This document shows positions 37,111-48,428 of a stretch of 64,000 bases of DNA, piece by piece. Both the position numbers and the translations under genes were made by a program. The notes under the pieces were generated by a model that did not search any database, was not told the origin of the DNA, and was given only the letters and a program-made list of their open reading frames with translations. Numbering within the stretch: position 1 is the first letter of the stretch; every line of letters begins with the position of its first letter. Source of the stretch: Saxidomus purpurata (taxonomy: Eukaryota; Mollusca; Bivalvia; Venerida; Veneridae). The DNA lies in contig JAFMSR010000007.1 in assembly GCA_022818135.1 (NCBI GenBank), positions 9,452,311 through 9,516,310 of the forward strand. The letters run 5' to 3'.

Positions 37111-39182
37111 CTCTTATAATAATAAAAAGGCTTTATTTACCGATGGTGACACATTTAGACATATTAACACATTTATTCTAATTTTCAATATGGCCTTCAA
37201 AGTTAAGAAACAGAAGAAAAAAACATTATATGTAAAATAAATCACCTGGCAAAGTTAACACTGGAAAAACACATTTACACATAAGACTTTAAAACATTCT
37301 GTTAATAAATACATTTATACATAAACATTCGCTGACAGACACTCAAAGGACATGAATATATATTACACATATAAACATATAAATGTGTCAAAGAAAATGT
37401 AGATTAACTTATCATTTACACAATAAATAATGCTTATTATTTCCTTTGAATGTTTTAAGAGTTTTTGAAGTACGTATAATTAAAAGAATGTCATTACATA
37501 TATTTTTGCTATAATTTGTGAATGATGTTGCCATGTATTTAGTACAAGGTGTTATCTGTAAGACAATATCCTTGTTTGATATTGATTTTAACTGGTATGT
37601 TTTATTGTCAGAAAACGTTACAATATCTGCCATATATGATGAGGCCATGTTATTCATAATTTTATATATCATAACAGCACAGTGGTATTTGCATCATCCT
37701 GAAAAACTCATCCATTTAAATTCTTGCAATAGCTCTGCCGATGGTGTTCGCATCGGTTTATTAAGTATTATTGTTGCAACACGTTTCTGTAGTATATTTA
37801 TCTTATTCACATAATTACTTGTTCCCATGCCTTTGCCCCAAACCATACAGCAGTAGTCAAATATTGGTAATATATATGCGTTATAAAACATGACTTTCAT
37901 TTTCTTGTGCGAGGTAATATATTATGTTCTTTTACAGGGCAATTTTGTTATTAAGTTATTTACAGACATTGTCAATTTGATTATGCCAGGTTAGTTTATT
38001 GTCAACATATACTCCAAGTAACTTTTAACAAGTAAAGCTTTTTAGACGTATGTCATTAATAAATACATGCAGTTGTAGATTTCGAGTGCATTATGATGTA
38101 TACGCGGACCCAATTCTCAAGCATTTAGTTTTTGTTGGATGTAATGCCATATTACTTAATTGACACCATTTATTAACATAGTCAAGACGATCCTGAAGTT
38201 TATTTAGAATTGTTGATATATGATACCCCGATTCATATATTAAGGTTGAGTCATCTGCATATAAATCCATGTTTAGATTAGGATACATAAACGTAATATC
38301 ATTAATGTAAAGTGTAAAAAGCAATGGCCCTAATATGGACCCCGGGGTCACCCCAGATGTAATTGGGAGTATCTCAGATTGTAAATATCCAACTTTTACA
38401 ATTTGTGTCCTGTGTCCAGAAAACTGTTTAAACAAATTTAATGTACAACTTGAAAAATGGTATAACTTTAATTTGTGGGTAAGTATTTCGTGGTCTACAA
38501 AATCAAAAGCCTTTCTTAAATCTAAAAATATTATATTGTGCCCACCAATTTACTGCTATCAACATCCTTTAACCATGCATCTATTAATCGTATAAGGGCA
38601 GTATTACAAGAGTGTTGTTTCCTAAATCCGGACTGCGTTTTATGTATAATATCAGTTTTTTCAAAGAATGGCTTTACTTGTGTAGCAAAATGTCGCTATA
38701 GTAGGAAGAATAGAAATTGGACGGTAATTAATTGGATCGTCTTTGTTACCAGATTTAAAAATTTGAATAACTCTTGCTTCTTTAAGTTTTTTAGGAAAAA
38801 TGTCTTGTTCAATGCTATTATTAATTATAGATGTAATATAAGGAGTAATAATACCACATTGATTGAAAACTCAAGGGCTTATACCAGCCAATCCCGTGGC
38901 CTCTCCAACTTTTATTTTATCAATAATTTTACAAACTTGATATAACATATATAATTTATCTCAAACATATCTGTACCCAGCTTTCTTGTCTAGCGTGTCT
39001 TTGAAAGACAAATAATTGTTGTTTGAGAACCTTGTTCTATCTTTAATGTTTGATATGTTTACAAAAAGTTTGTTTAATTCGTTTATAATATTTAAAGGAC
39101 CTCCGTCAAAGGTATTATTTATTGTAAGTCTTTGGGACAACGTAACATTATTGGTTTGATTCAAGTTTGATATATCCTTTAA
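37110..39182 (-). pseudogene. CR1/L2-like LINE: reverse transcriptase and C-terminal region
   Basis: Minus strand. In order, with several frameshifts: a connector (ELNKLFVNIS), RT motifs ARVIQIFKSGNKDDPINYRP, SGFRKQHSCNTALIRLIDAW, FLDLRKAFDFVDHEILTHKL, GVTPGSILGPLLFTLYINDI and the catalytic LYADDSTL (Tyr codon near 38261). Then comes the C-terminal part, FYNAYILPIFDYCCMVWG and KRVATIILNKPMRTPS, down to 37412. The 3' untranslated part probably ends near 37120 in ATTATTATAAG-like repeats. Both catalytic Asp residues remain, but stops and frameshifts make it inactive. Assignment to the CR1/L2 side of the Jockey superfamily is from motif style. Confidence 0.8.
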
Positions 39183-39551
39183 AGAGGCACTCCCTACATG
39201 TAGTGGATTATTTTCTCGAACCATAGATTATGTGTTCAATGAACGTAAAATGATAAATAAATACAATTTCAAAGAAGAACCTATGGCGAAAAATGCCTCA
39301 CTTTACCACAATTAATCAATATAGAGGCTTTTTGATATAATTCGCATCCACCAATTAATTGTACAATAACAACTCTACATAGATTATTGAATGGTTTACG
39401 GTACTGCAGTATATTTTAAACCGCTGATTTTATCAATAATGACTGGGAATGCATAGAGGCTTTCTGTAACAATTATTTATCATTTTAAGTTCTTTAAACA
39501 CATAATCTATGCTTCGAGAATATAATATGCTAGATGTAGGGAGTGCCCCTT
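39183..39551. mobile_element. 369-bp MITE with TTAA duplication, inserted in the LINE
   Basis: Inverted arms of about 60 bp: AGAGGCACTCCCTACATGTA on the left and TAGATGTAGGGAGTGCCCCT on the right, continuing through CATAGATTATGTGTT and its complement. TTAA lies on both sides (39179-39182 and 39552-39555), the signature of piggyBac-type insertion. LINE sequence continues on both sides. No coding capacity. Confidence 0.8.
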
Positions 39552-39555
39552 TTAA

Positions 39556-39990
39556 TCTCTTTTAAACGTTTGTTCATCAAATTTCTTAAACAACCTGTAC
39601 TGTACAGATTTTTGCTCGCAAGAATTGCTGTAAATTGTTCTTTTAGTAGCAGAGCGTGTGAAACAGATAGAAAATTATCACTATATGAAAGCGGTGATAC
39701 ATAGCAATCACTGATACCATTCACATTGTATAAAAAACATGATCTATTATAGTGGAGCTACCTTTAGACATTATTGTTGGACATTCTATTAATTGCCCCA
39801 AATCATATTTGATGGTTATTTATGTCCATTTTGTATTGCTACATTTACCAGTAACATTATTTGGAACATGTATGTAATTAATATTAATGTATCAAAGTAT
39901 ATGATATTCTATTTTGAAGGAGTCAGTAATTTTTAGCTGTGCATCGTATTTATCTGAGTTAAGCGGGCGATAAGTAAAGTTTAAAAAGAT
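39556..39990 (-). pseudogene. CR1/L2-like LINE: endonuclease C-terminal part
   Basis: Minus strand. YDLGQLIECPTIMSKGS, then TIIDHVFYT, then NGISDCYVSPLSYSD match the end of an apurinic-type LINE endonuclease. The I-D-H motif is typical; the catalytic His expected after the S-D step is Asn. A stop and frameshifts are present. It belongs to the same LINE as 37.1-39.2 kb, the two parts being separated by the MITE. The upstream half of the endonuclease is lost at the homopolymer block. Confidence 0.7.
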
Positions 39991-40085
39991 TTGCTATGAG
40001 GATAATTTATTTCAATCCAAACGGATTCAATGTCATTTACTTCCAAATCACTACATCTCGTACACGATATGCTATATTTTAAATA

Positions 40086-41130
<1,045 letters not shown>

Positions 41131-41680
41131 ACAGAAGAAAGGCAGGAGGAGAAGGGGAGAAAAGAGAGAGGTACTGCCTCCATTTTTAGCTTTTCGGTCT
41201 TTCCGTTCAAATGTGTTATGTTTAATTGATAATAAATAATAATATTTAAGTAATAAGAATGATGTAATAAGTAATAATATTTTGTCTTTAAACCAACAAT
41301 ACCTAAAAATACGATTGCTAGGATGAACAAGTTAAATTCTTAGAGAAATCTTGTCACATTATTTTCTGAGCTTGTCATAGGAGATGTCCCTTATCAATCA
41401 TACTACTACATTCTATCATTTACAGCATTTATCTGTCTCAACCTGATCAACTTAGATTTTTACTCTCTTCAGCAATCCTTCTTAAACGGTTATGCACACA
41501 GAGCCTGGACCTATAAGAAACATCGTCCTTTACTGGCTGGACTGCTGTTCCAGGTAAAACTGAAAAGTTGAAACAGCCATGGACTTAAAACCTTGACTTA
41601 GGTATGGTACGTTTTTGCTCGGGATTGCAAACACATACAATTCAAATTGTAAAAGTTTCCCTCAACAGACATAAGCTTCT
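41131..41680. other. No recognisable gene
   Basis: AT-rich sequence after the homopolymer block. Nothing identified. Confidence 0.4.
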
Positions 41681-42160
41681 AGTTTTAAGGAGGCCGTTTA
41701 AACGAAGTATCTGCTTCAGAAACAGAAACTGCTTCGTCTTCAGACCATTCCCTCCGCGCATTGGGAAACAGAGACATGACACCTAACCGTAAAAATTCGT
41801 TCGCATGGTAACTTAAATATGTTTGTGACGGTAATTTCTGACTAGCTAATGATAAAGCGTTATTAGAAGTTACTACACTAATACCTGACTTCGGCAGTGC
41901 TAATACAGGTGGTAGTAATATAACCTTTGAAATGTACATGAAAAGGCATATTTAAACTCAGAAAGTACAGCATGAATTGTACACCTGAAGTACTTAATAC
42001 AGTAGTAGTGTAAGCTACATAAGAGTTAATACTCCTCTGAGTCTGTATAACAGAGTCAGAGGCATCTAAGGGGCTACACATGGATCAGAGTAACAGTCCG
42101 TAACAGAGACACCCTCGGGTAGATCAGGAGTAGATTCTGCTAATCTAGCTCTTTTTGGTA
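41680..42160 (-). pseudogene. Possible decayed coding sequence, unrecognised
   Basis: The minus strand shows three protein-like stretches in different frames, in order: LPKRARLAESTPDLPEGVSV, then VIQTQRSINSYVAYTTTVLS, then SGISVVTSNNALSLASQKLP and EWSEDEAVSVSEADTSFKRP, ending at a stop near 41685. Composition (Ser-, Glu- and Asp-rich, balanced codons) is more protein-like than the surroundings. I do not recognise the family. A gag-like or ORF1-like retroelement protein is one guess. Confidence 0.3.
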
Positions 42161-42164
42161 AGCT

Positions 42165-43105
42165 GCCCATCTCAACTTTAAACACATAAACATTAGCAAC
42201 TAGACTTCCATGAATATAAAGTTTTTAACATACAATATCTTTCAAATCATAACAGACTGTATCTTATTTGATGTCAAAATTTTCATGACCATTGACAGAT
42301 TTAAGGTCAGCCATCCTTCTTGCAAGGGCTCTCAAAGCCATTTTGTCCTCATATATCATCACTTGTAAAAAGGATTCTAACTTTATCAAACCCATGTAAA
42401 ATATCAACATGAGGATATTCTTTGGGATGAATTTACAAGAAAATTCAATTGCTCTCTGAAAATTCGAGCTCTTTTAATTCATTTGCATGTGCCTTTAGAC
42501 AGTGTACCCGCAAATCGGATATTCGTTTAAAATGTACCTCTTTGTGAAGACAGAAAAGACAGATAACAGCAAACAGAGAATGTTCCTTTCGGAAACCTTA
42601 TCTCATCCTAAACATCCAACAAGTAACTTCAAATTGTACAGGCTTACACGCCAACATTGTTTAAACTGATACTCCTAGAATTAGTATTAACATACTGTCA
42701 ATCCCACAAAGTCTTAAAAGACTATGATTCAGTACTGTAACTTGTATTGTACTGACCTACTGTGGATGATTTGTCACCACATTGAAAATGTTGCTTCTTT
42801 TTTTACATATTACAAACACTTAATTCCAGTATATTCACTTTTAATATTCCACTGAATTGTTCACTTATTTTATTTTATTTTACAACACAAAACACTCAAC
42901 ATCCATATAATCCAAAGTACTCCCCTTTTCTATCATGTCCGTTGCCCTTTAATAGACAGAAACATGTGACCATTATTTTGGCGGAAAGAAAAGATAACTG
43001 TATTTAGGAACAATTTAGAACTATCACTGAATGTGATGAATACCCCCGAACACCCCACTGACACAGTATTCAAAATCTATGTAATATTTCATGCTATGAT
43101 TATTG
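42165..43105. other. No recognisable gene
   Basis: AT-rich sequence; nothing identified on either strand. Confidence 0.4.
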
Positions 43106-43109
43106 AACC

Positions 43110-43610
43110 TGCACAACTTAAGGCTTCTATAAAGTATAATTAAATTCTGACCAGGGGTTTTGGAGATTAAAAGCGCACACGATTTTATTATCTCAAGCCC
43201 CTGTGACATAAAAACAAAAATAATATCAAACAGGGAATGCCACGTACCAAAAACGCAGCCTCCCCAAAACGAGCCCCACAGCACCCAGAAGTGCACACCA
43301 CCAAAGACCTGTTGACTCGAAACATCGACCATGTACAACTAGGTATGGCGCTTATCACTTCTGTGAAGTAAATTCTGACCAGGGTATTTGGAGATTTAGC
43401 GTCCACAAGATTTTAGCATCTCCAGCCCCTGTGACTTTGACCTTTGACATAGATACCCAAAACATGGACCATGCACAACTAGGTATTGAACTTATCACTT
43501 GTGTGAAGTATCACTAAATTTTGACCAGGGGAATTAGTGTCCACAAGATCTACAGACAGACAGACTGACGGACGGACGGACGGACGGACGGAAGGACAAA
43601 CAAGCTGAAT
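43110..43610. repeat. Dispersed tandem repeat ending in CCGT/GACG runs
   Basis: Diverged units share AAATTCTGACCAGGG, GGAGATT, CAAGATTTTAGCATCTCCAG and ACAACTAGGTAT. The array ends in (GACG)n at 43560-43600. A 95-bp PLE 3' fragment is inserted in it at 43218-43312. Confidence 0.7.
43218..43312 (-). mobile_element. Very short PLE 3'-end insertion
   Basis: On the minus strand this is the last ~95 bp of the PLE family seen at 22.9 kb, ending in TTTGATATTATTTTTG and a T run. It lies within a repeat unit whose sequence resumes on the far side. It represents an extreme 5' truncation. Confidence 0.8.
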
Positions 43611-43935
43611 CCAGTATACTATATATACTGTATCCAGTATAATAACATTAAACAAAATGTTATATAACAATAAATTCAGTCGGGAATTATAAATGCATGA
43701 ACAAAGGAGCAATTTATACCTAAAACATTAGGCGGGAATCTTAGTCTACTTTTAAATAAGTCACTCAGGAGCATTTATTCACTTATCATGAACATTATAA
43801 TAATCGTGTCCTTCACGACACTTGAACAAGTTCAATATTCTTAGTTGTAAATTTGACATTCATGAGTAAGCCTGGCAAAACATAGTGTCACTAAAGTGTT
43901 ATTTAGTTGTTCAGAAAATTACAACAAGTATAAAC

Positions 43936-44565
43936 CTATTTCGGCAGATTCATAACATATGTCCAATAGTCATTTTCGTACAGAACGGTCATACCCACGG
44001 GAATTCCATCTCTAAAGGCCGTGTATCTTAACCCGGTTCTTGTCCATATCATAACATGACTTGCAAGTGTATATCTTTCAACATTATTTGAGTCATCTTC
44101 ACTTGATATGTCAATTACTTCCTCTGGTTCGTAATGAATGTATCTCTGCACAATGTCATTTGCGTCATAATCATCTCCTATATCTCTATCATTTAATTCA
44201 TCATCAATATTAGAAACGTCAACTTGTTCAGTATATCCATGACTTTGCAAAAAGTTAGTATCATCATCGGATATACTATCTCTTGCATCGCCGGCATCAC
44301 TTAAATCAACAGCATCACTTAAGTCACCAACACCACTTACTTCACCAGCATCACTTACTTCTTGTTGAAAACCAGTCTTAGCGCTCTTAGAAGCATGAAG
44401 ATCATCCTGTTGACCACAGTTCTCACGGCATAGACTATTCAAAACATTGTTTCTTTCACTTCTATACCCACTGTCCAATAATGTCATATCGAAATCCTGA
44501 ACTGCTTCCATACATGCTTTGTTCTCCTGATCCGAAACAATATTCAAACTAGAGATTGTTTTTCA
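43936..44565 (-). CDS. Candidate zinc-finger/acidic protein, C-terminal part
   Basis: An open frame of about 210 codons on the minus strand, open upstream to a stop near 44565. It is rich in Asp, Ser and Glu, with a short internal repeat of the type VSDAGEVSGVGDLSDAVD and acidic runs such as DISSEDDSN. It ends with a less acidic segment (WTRTGLRYTAFRDGIPVG) before a stop. An AATAAA signal on the minus strand lies about 155 bp downstream (near 43780). It probably belongs with the zinc-finger frame at 45.67-45.94 kb, whose last codons are also acidic, the two being separated by a repeat array. Function unknown; acidic regions fit a nuclear or regulatory protein, which is inference. Confidence 0.5.
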
Positions 44566-44574
44566 CAAAAAAAC

Positions 44575-45667
44575 TTGTCTCCCCCCTTATGACCTTGACC
44601 TTTGAGTTAGTGACCCCAAATTATAACGAGAAATTGACCAACGGTCACTGTGACCTTGACCTTTGAACTACTGACCCCAAAAACAATAGGGATCATCTGC
44701 TCAATAAGACCAATCATCCTATGAAGTTTGAGGTCTGTAGGTCTAAAGGAACTCTAGTTATCATCCGGAAACGAGAAATTGACAAACGGTCAGTATGACC
44801 TTGACCTGACCTACTGACCCCAAAAAACAATAGGGATCATCAGCTCTATAAGACCAATCATCCTATGAAGTTTGAGGGCTGTAGGTCAGAACTTAGTTAT
44901 CATCCGGAAACGAGAAATTGACCAACGGTCACGTGACCTTGACCTTTGAACTACTGACCCCAAAAACAATAGGGATCATCTGCTCAATAAGACCATTCAT
45001 CCTATGAAGTTTGAGAGCTGTAGGTCAAAAGGAACTCTAGTTATCGTCCGCAAACGAAGAATGGACGGACGGACTGACGGACCCCCCCAGTTTGAGGGTT
45101 GTAGGTCAAAAGGAACTCTAGTTATCATCCGGAAATGAGAAATTGACCAACGGTCACTGTGACCTTGACCTTGACCTACTGACCCCAAAAACAATAGGGA
45201 TCATCTGCTCTATAAGACCAATCATCCTATGAAGTTTGAGGTCTGTAGGTCTAAAGGAACTCTAGTTATCATCCGGAAACGAGAAATTGACCAACGGTCA
45301 GTGTGACCTTGACCTTTGACCTACTGACCCCAAAAACAATAGGGATCATCAGCTCTATAAGACCAATCATCCTATGAAGTTTGAGGGCTGTAGGTCAAAA
45401 GGAACTCTAGTTATCATCCGGAAACGAGAAATTGACCAACGGTCACTGTGACCTTGACCTTTGAACTACTGACCCCCAAAAACAATAGGGATCATCTGCT
45501 CAATAAGACCATTCATCCTATGAAGTTTGAGAGCTGTAGGTCAAAAGGAACTCTAGTTATCGTCCGGAAACGAAGAATGGACGGACGGACTGACGGACTG
45601 ACGGACGGACGGACTGACGGACAGGGCAAAAACAATATGTCTCCCCCCGAGGTGGGGGAGACATAAA
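44575..45667. repeat. Tandem array, about six units of ~150 bp, splitting a gene
   Basis: Units share TGACCTTGACCTTTGA, CAATAGGGATCATCTGCTC, TCCTATGAAGTTTGAG and ATCCGGAAACGAGAAATTGA. It ends with (GACG)n-like runs at 45570-45622 and a palindromic TGTCTCCCCCCGAGGTGGG terminus; the left edge also has TTGTCTCCCCCC. It lies between two frames that look like parts of one gene, as an insertion or within an intron. Confidence 0.8.
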
Positions 45668-45935
45668 TATCGTCGTCCGAGGATACATTCTCATAATAGC
45701 ATGCCTGCTTGCTTTTCATATTAACTGGTCTTGCATCGTAAGTCTTAGCACATGCATCACTCTTTAAATATCCATGTTTCAATGACCAGTGTTGCCACAA
45801 ATAACTCCTTATAAATTTTGCAGAACATCCATCTTCTGTACAGTTCCAGTATGAAGTGTTTTCACTCATGTGTCTTTTTAAATTTCTTTTGTATTTGTAG
45901 ATCTTACAGCAGTAATCGCATTCGTATTTTGGCAT
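45668..45935 (-). CDS. Candidate C2H2-type zinc-finger protein, N-terminal part
   Basis: The minus-strand frame starts at an ATG at 45935 with MPKYECDYCCKIYKYKRNLK. The first finger-like unit has C6, C9 and H22, but its last ligand is not obvious. The second is complete: C32, C37, H49, H54. The frame then turns acidic (SSDDDI) just where the repeat array begins. A TATA-like element lies about 45-55 bp upstream of the ATG. Nucleic-acid binding is the likely role from the fingers. It may be a host gene or a transposon-borne gene, since a BEL/Pao remnant lies directly upstream. Confidence 0.55.
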
Positions 45936-45977
45936 TCTTATCCTTTCGAGATACGCACAAGAAATGACTGACTGGAC

Positions 45978-45992
45978 ATATTATATACATTG
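45978..45992 (-). promoter_or_regulatory. TATA-like element upstream of zinc-finger frame
   Basis: On the minus strand GTATATAATATG lies about 45-55 bp before the ATG at 45935. In AT-rich DNA such a match has little weight by itself. Confidence 0.3.
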
Positions 45993-46019
45993 TACAGGTC
46001 GTTCACAATGATCACGAAT

Positions 46020-46188
46020 TTTTCGTGCTAATTTGTTGCCTTGTTGAGAATGATTCAGCTTTGACTTTGTCTTCTCGCGTTATGAATGAGTTGAGCATTT
46101 CACTATTTGCTGCCCATTCACGTAAATTAATTGATGATTGTCTGAACATTTCCTTCGCTTCGTTATAGAATTTAATTTCTTCAAAAAA
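46020..46188 (-). pseudogene. BEL/Pao reverse transcriptase, downstream fragment
   Basis: The minus strand encodes FYNEAKEMFRQSSINLREWA, a characteristic BEL/Pao reverse-transcriptase stretch, then SEMLNSF, and ends at a stop near 46020. It directly continues the fragment that ends at 46935 once the PLE between them is left out. The rest of pol (RNase H, integrase) is absent. Confidence 0.75.
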
Positions 46189-46934
46189 ACAAAAATAATA
46201 TCAAACAGGGAATGCCACGTACCAAAAACGCAGCCTCCCCAAAACGAGCCCCACAGCACCCAGAAGTGCACACACACACACACACACACGCACACACACG
46301 CACACACACGACACACACACAATCATGTACACACACACATATACACTACCAACACACACTAGCATACAAAGCAAACACACGAGGACAAAACGAACAATTA
46401 AAGGAACACAGTGGGGCACCGCCTTGGAACGGTCAGTGGCAAAAACACCACTGGGGAGCTTAAACCGGTTTATGGTGCGCACCCAACCTCACTCTTACCC
46501 CCACCATGTTCCAAAGTCACAGGACAGTGTAAATAAAAGTAATCCCTGCTAGGTGAATCTCTAACACACGCAATGGAAACAAAAGGCATGGTATGTAAAA
46601 CACAAAAATGCTCGTGTATAAATATATAAAAAGCAAACCTTGAGAACCAAAAAACGTATGTACTCAATGCCTTTGCAGAAGGCAGAGCACCAAGAGAAAC
46701 ACCCTTAAGGGCCCGACGAAACAGGCCAGAGGACAGAAATCAAAACAGTTTCGTCCCAGTGGGATTTAAAAACTGCCCATCACAGAGTCCTCCCCCTCTT
46801 CCGTCAGACACAATCAAAGAGGGAAGCATAGCGTCCAACTGTAAACGGGTTGAACACCAAACATGCGGTGTGTCTCAAAACAGTTGGGTCGTAACCTCTT
46901 TTAACAAAACGTTTTATAATTTTAGCAAATACAG
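46189..46934 (-). mobile_element. 5'-truncated PLE inserted in BEL/Pao
   Basis: Minus strand. It begins inside the thumb region (FAKIIKRFVKRGYDPTVLRH), runs through the same 3' region as the 22-kb copy, includes a (CA)n/(GT)n tract at 46268-46338, and ends in TTTGATATTATTTTTG plus T run. A TTTG-like sequence lies at both edges. Leaving the element and one TTTG out restores the host frame, so the insertion site is well defined. Confidence 0.85.
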
Positions 46935-48250
46935 CAAACTCACTACCTGTACCTGTTATCAAGTTCTTTACTTTGTCTGCAATTTCATTGTTGTAGGAAT
47001 CTAGATGACACTGGATTGTTACTTCTAGTAAGAAAGGGTTTGAAATGATCCCGAAAGGAACACGGCAGAATCTATATTCTTGTACATTCAATGTGTCAAC
47101 ATTTGGTATAGTAGAATCGTTAAACCACAAAAACCTTGTAACGTCTCTCTGATCCTGTTGAAATCCAATTTGTAAGAATGCATTTTCCATATCGCTACTA
47201 GGGCTACTTTATTCATTGGCCTACGACAGAGACACTTATAAAATATTTTGCTTCCTTGTTTTTGCTGAGGCGTCATACACTACTCTTAGTTTCGTGGTGT
47301 TTTTCTGAGAAATTATAACCGACTGATGAGGCAGACAACGGAAGGGTCCATCTAACCTTTTTTGCTCCACTTTTTCTATAATTCCTTTTCCCTATGACGT
47401 TGTTGTACTTTTCCATCAACTCCGGTCGAAATCTGGATACAGTTGACTTCAGTCCTGCCATAGCTAGTTGCTTATTACAGGAGGGTTGAATTCCTTTCGC
47501 GCCAAGGCTATGTTACTTGGTAACGACTGTCCTCAAACTTAAGTGTGTTTCTGAACTTTTGCATGGCTATTTCGTCACAATTCCTTTCTGGCTTATCTGT
47601 AATTCCAATGGATTCTAGATTCCAAAAATTTGTTTGACTGAGCTTGCATCGAAGAGTCTATACTTTTGAAAACGCTGTTTCTTGTGAAATATATTACGTG
47701 TGTCACAACAAAGATGCTCAGTTCTGACTCTTTTTGCGTATGCTCATTTGTGCGACCGGTAAGCATCCATCCTAACTTTGAAGCAAGCAGATATAAGCCT
47801 GGTTGTATCTCGATGCGATCTGGAAGAACACTATCAAGGTAGTAATCATTTCCAATAAGCACCTCTATTGTTGATGATTCCCTTTCTGACGGAACTGTGT
47901 CTGCTAACTCAACACTGCGAATCAAATCTTCTAACTGGCTTGAAAGTGCATTTAATATAGAATTCTTTTGTATTGTTCTGCTTATATTTGCAGTTATAGT
48001 CATACAACTACCAATTTTCAATTTCAATTCAACTGTGTTGATTTCGTTTTTATCTCTTTCGATTTGTCGCTACCAAATGTAACAAACTTTAACTCCTGTT
48101 TAGTATGACCTTTTAATCCTAAATGTTTAGCCAGTTTTTCCGTTATGTAACTTCTTTGAGAACCTCAATTAAGTAGTATTCTTGTGTTTGTTCCTGCAGA
48201 ACTTGCTGTTTGCATCAGCACCATTCGACGATATAAGAGCGTGTGCTTCT
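46935..48250 (-). pseudogene. BEL/Pao retrotransposon, protease and reverse transcriptase part
   Basis: Minus strand, with several frameshifts. The BEL/Pao protease region is marked by GSQRSYI near 48165; the catalytic D-S is replaced by Asn and a stop. It continues through STIEVLIGNDYYLDSVLPDR and GLYLLASKLGWMLTGRT, and then the reverse transcriptase: FRPELMEKYNNVI, NAFLQIGFQQDQRDVTRFLW and QEYRFCRVPFGIISNPFLL. The frame enters the PLE insertion at 46934 in the sequence DKVKNLITGTGSE. It is a retrotransposon relic without LTRs, and clearly inactive. Confidence 0.85.
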
Positions 48251-48428
48251 GTTATTTCATATGACTTATAATGCATAATACAGCCATAATGCAGGTTTTG
48301 CTGGAACAACAGTTGTTCGTCGCACTAACCCTCTACATGATATTGTTCTCTCACTACCGACCAAACATTTAATCTTATTGTAATTTGTACTTATGTGACC
48401 TTTCTTATAGTTTATTTTTTCTGCATAA
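48250..48428 (-). pseudogene. Ty3/gypsy fragment downstream of the protease
   Basis: Minus strand: KINYKKGHISTNYNKIKCLV and SCRGLVRRTTVVPAKPA, the stretch that follows the protease in Ty3/gypsy polyproteins. It abuts BEL/Pao sequence near 48250 and the TAA-flanked TIR element at 48429. It continues the 51.1-51.6 kb fragment in the same frame when that element is left out. Confidence 0.65.

Noticed and set aside
46080..46482. Similar Cys-Val and Thr-His frames
   Set aside because: Same (CA)n tract in the inverted PLE copy.
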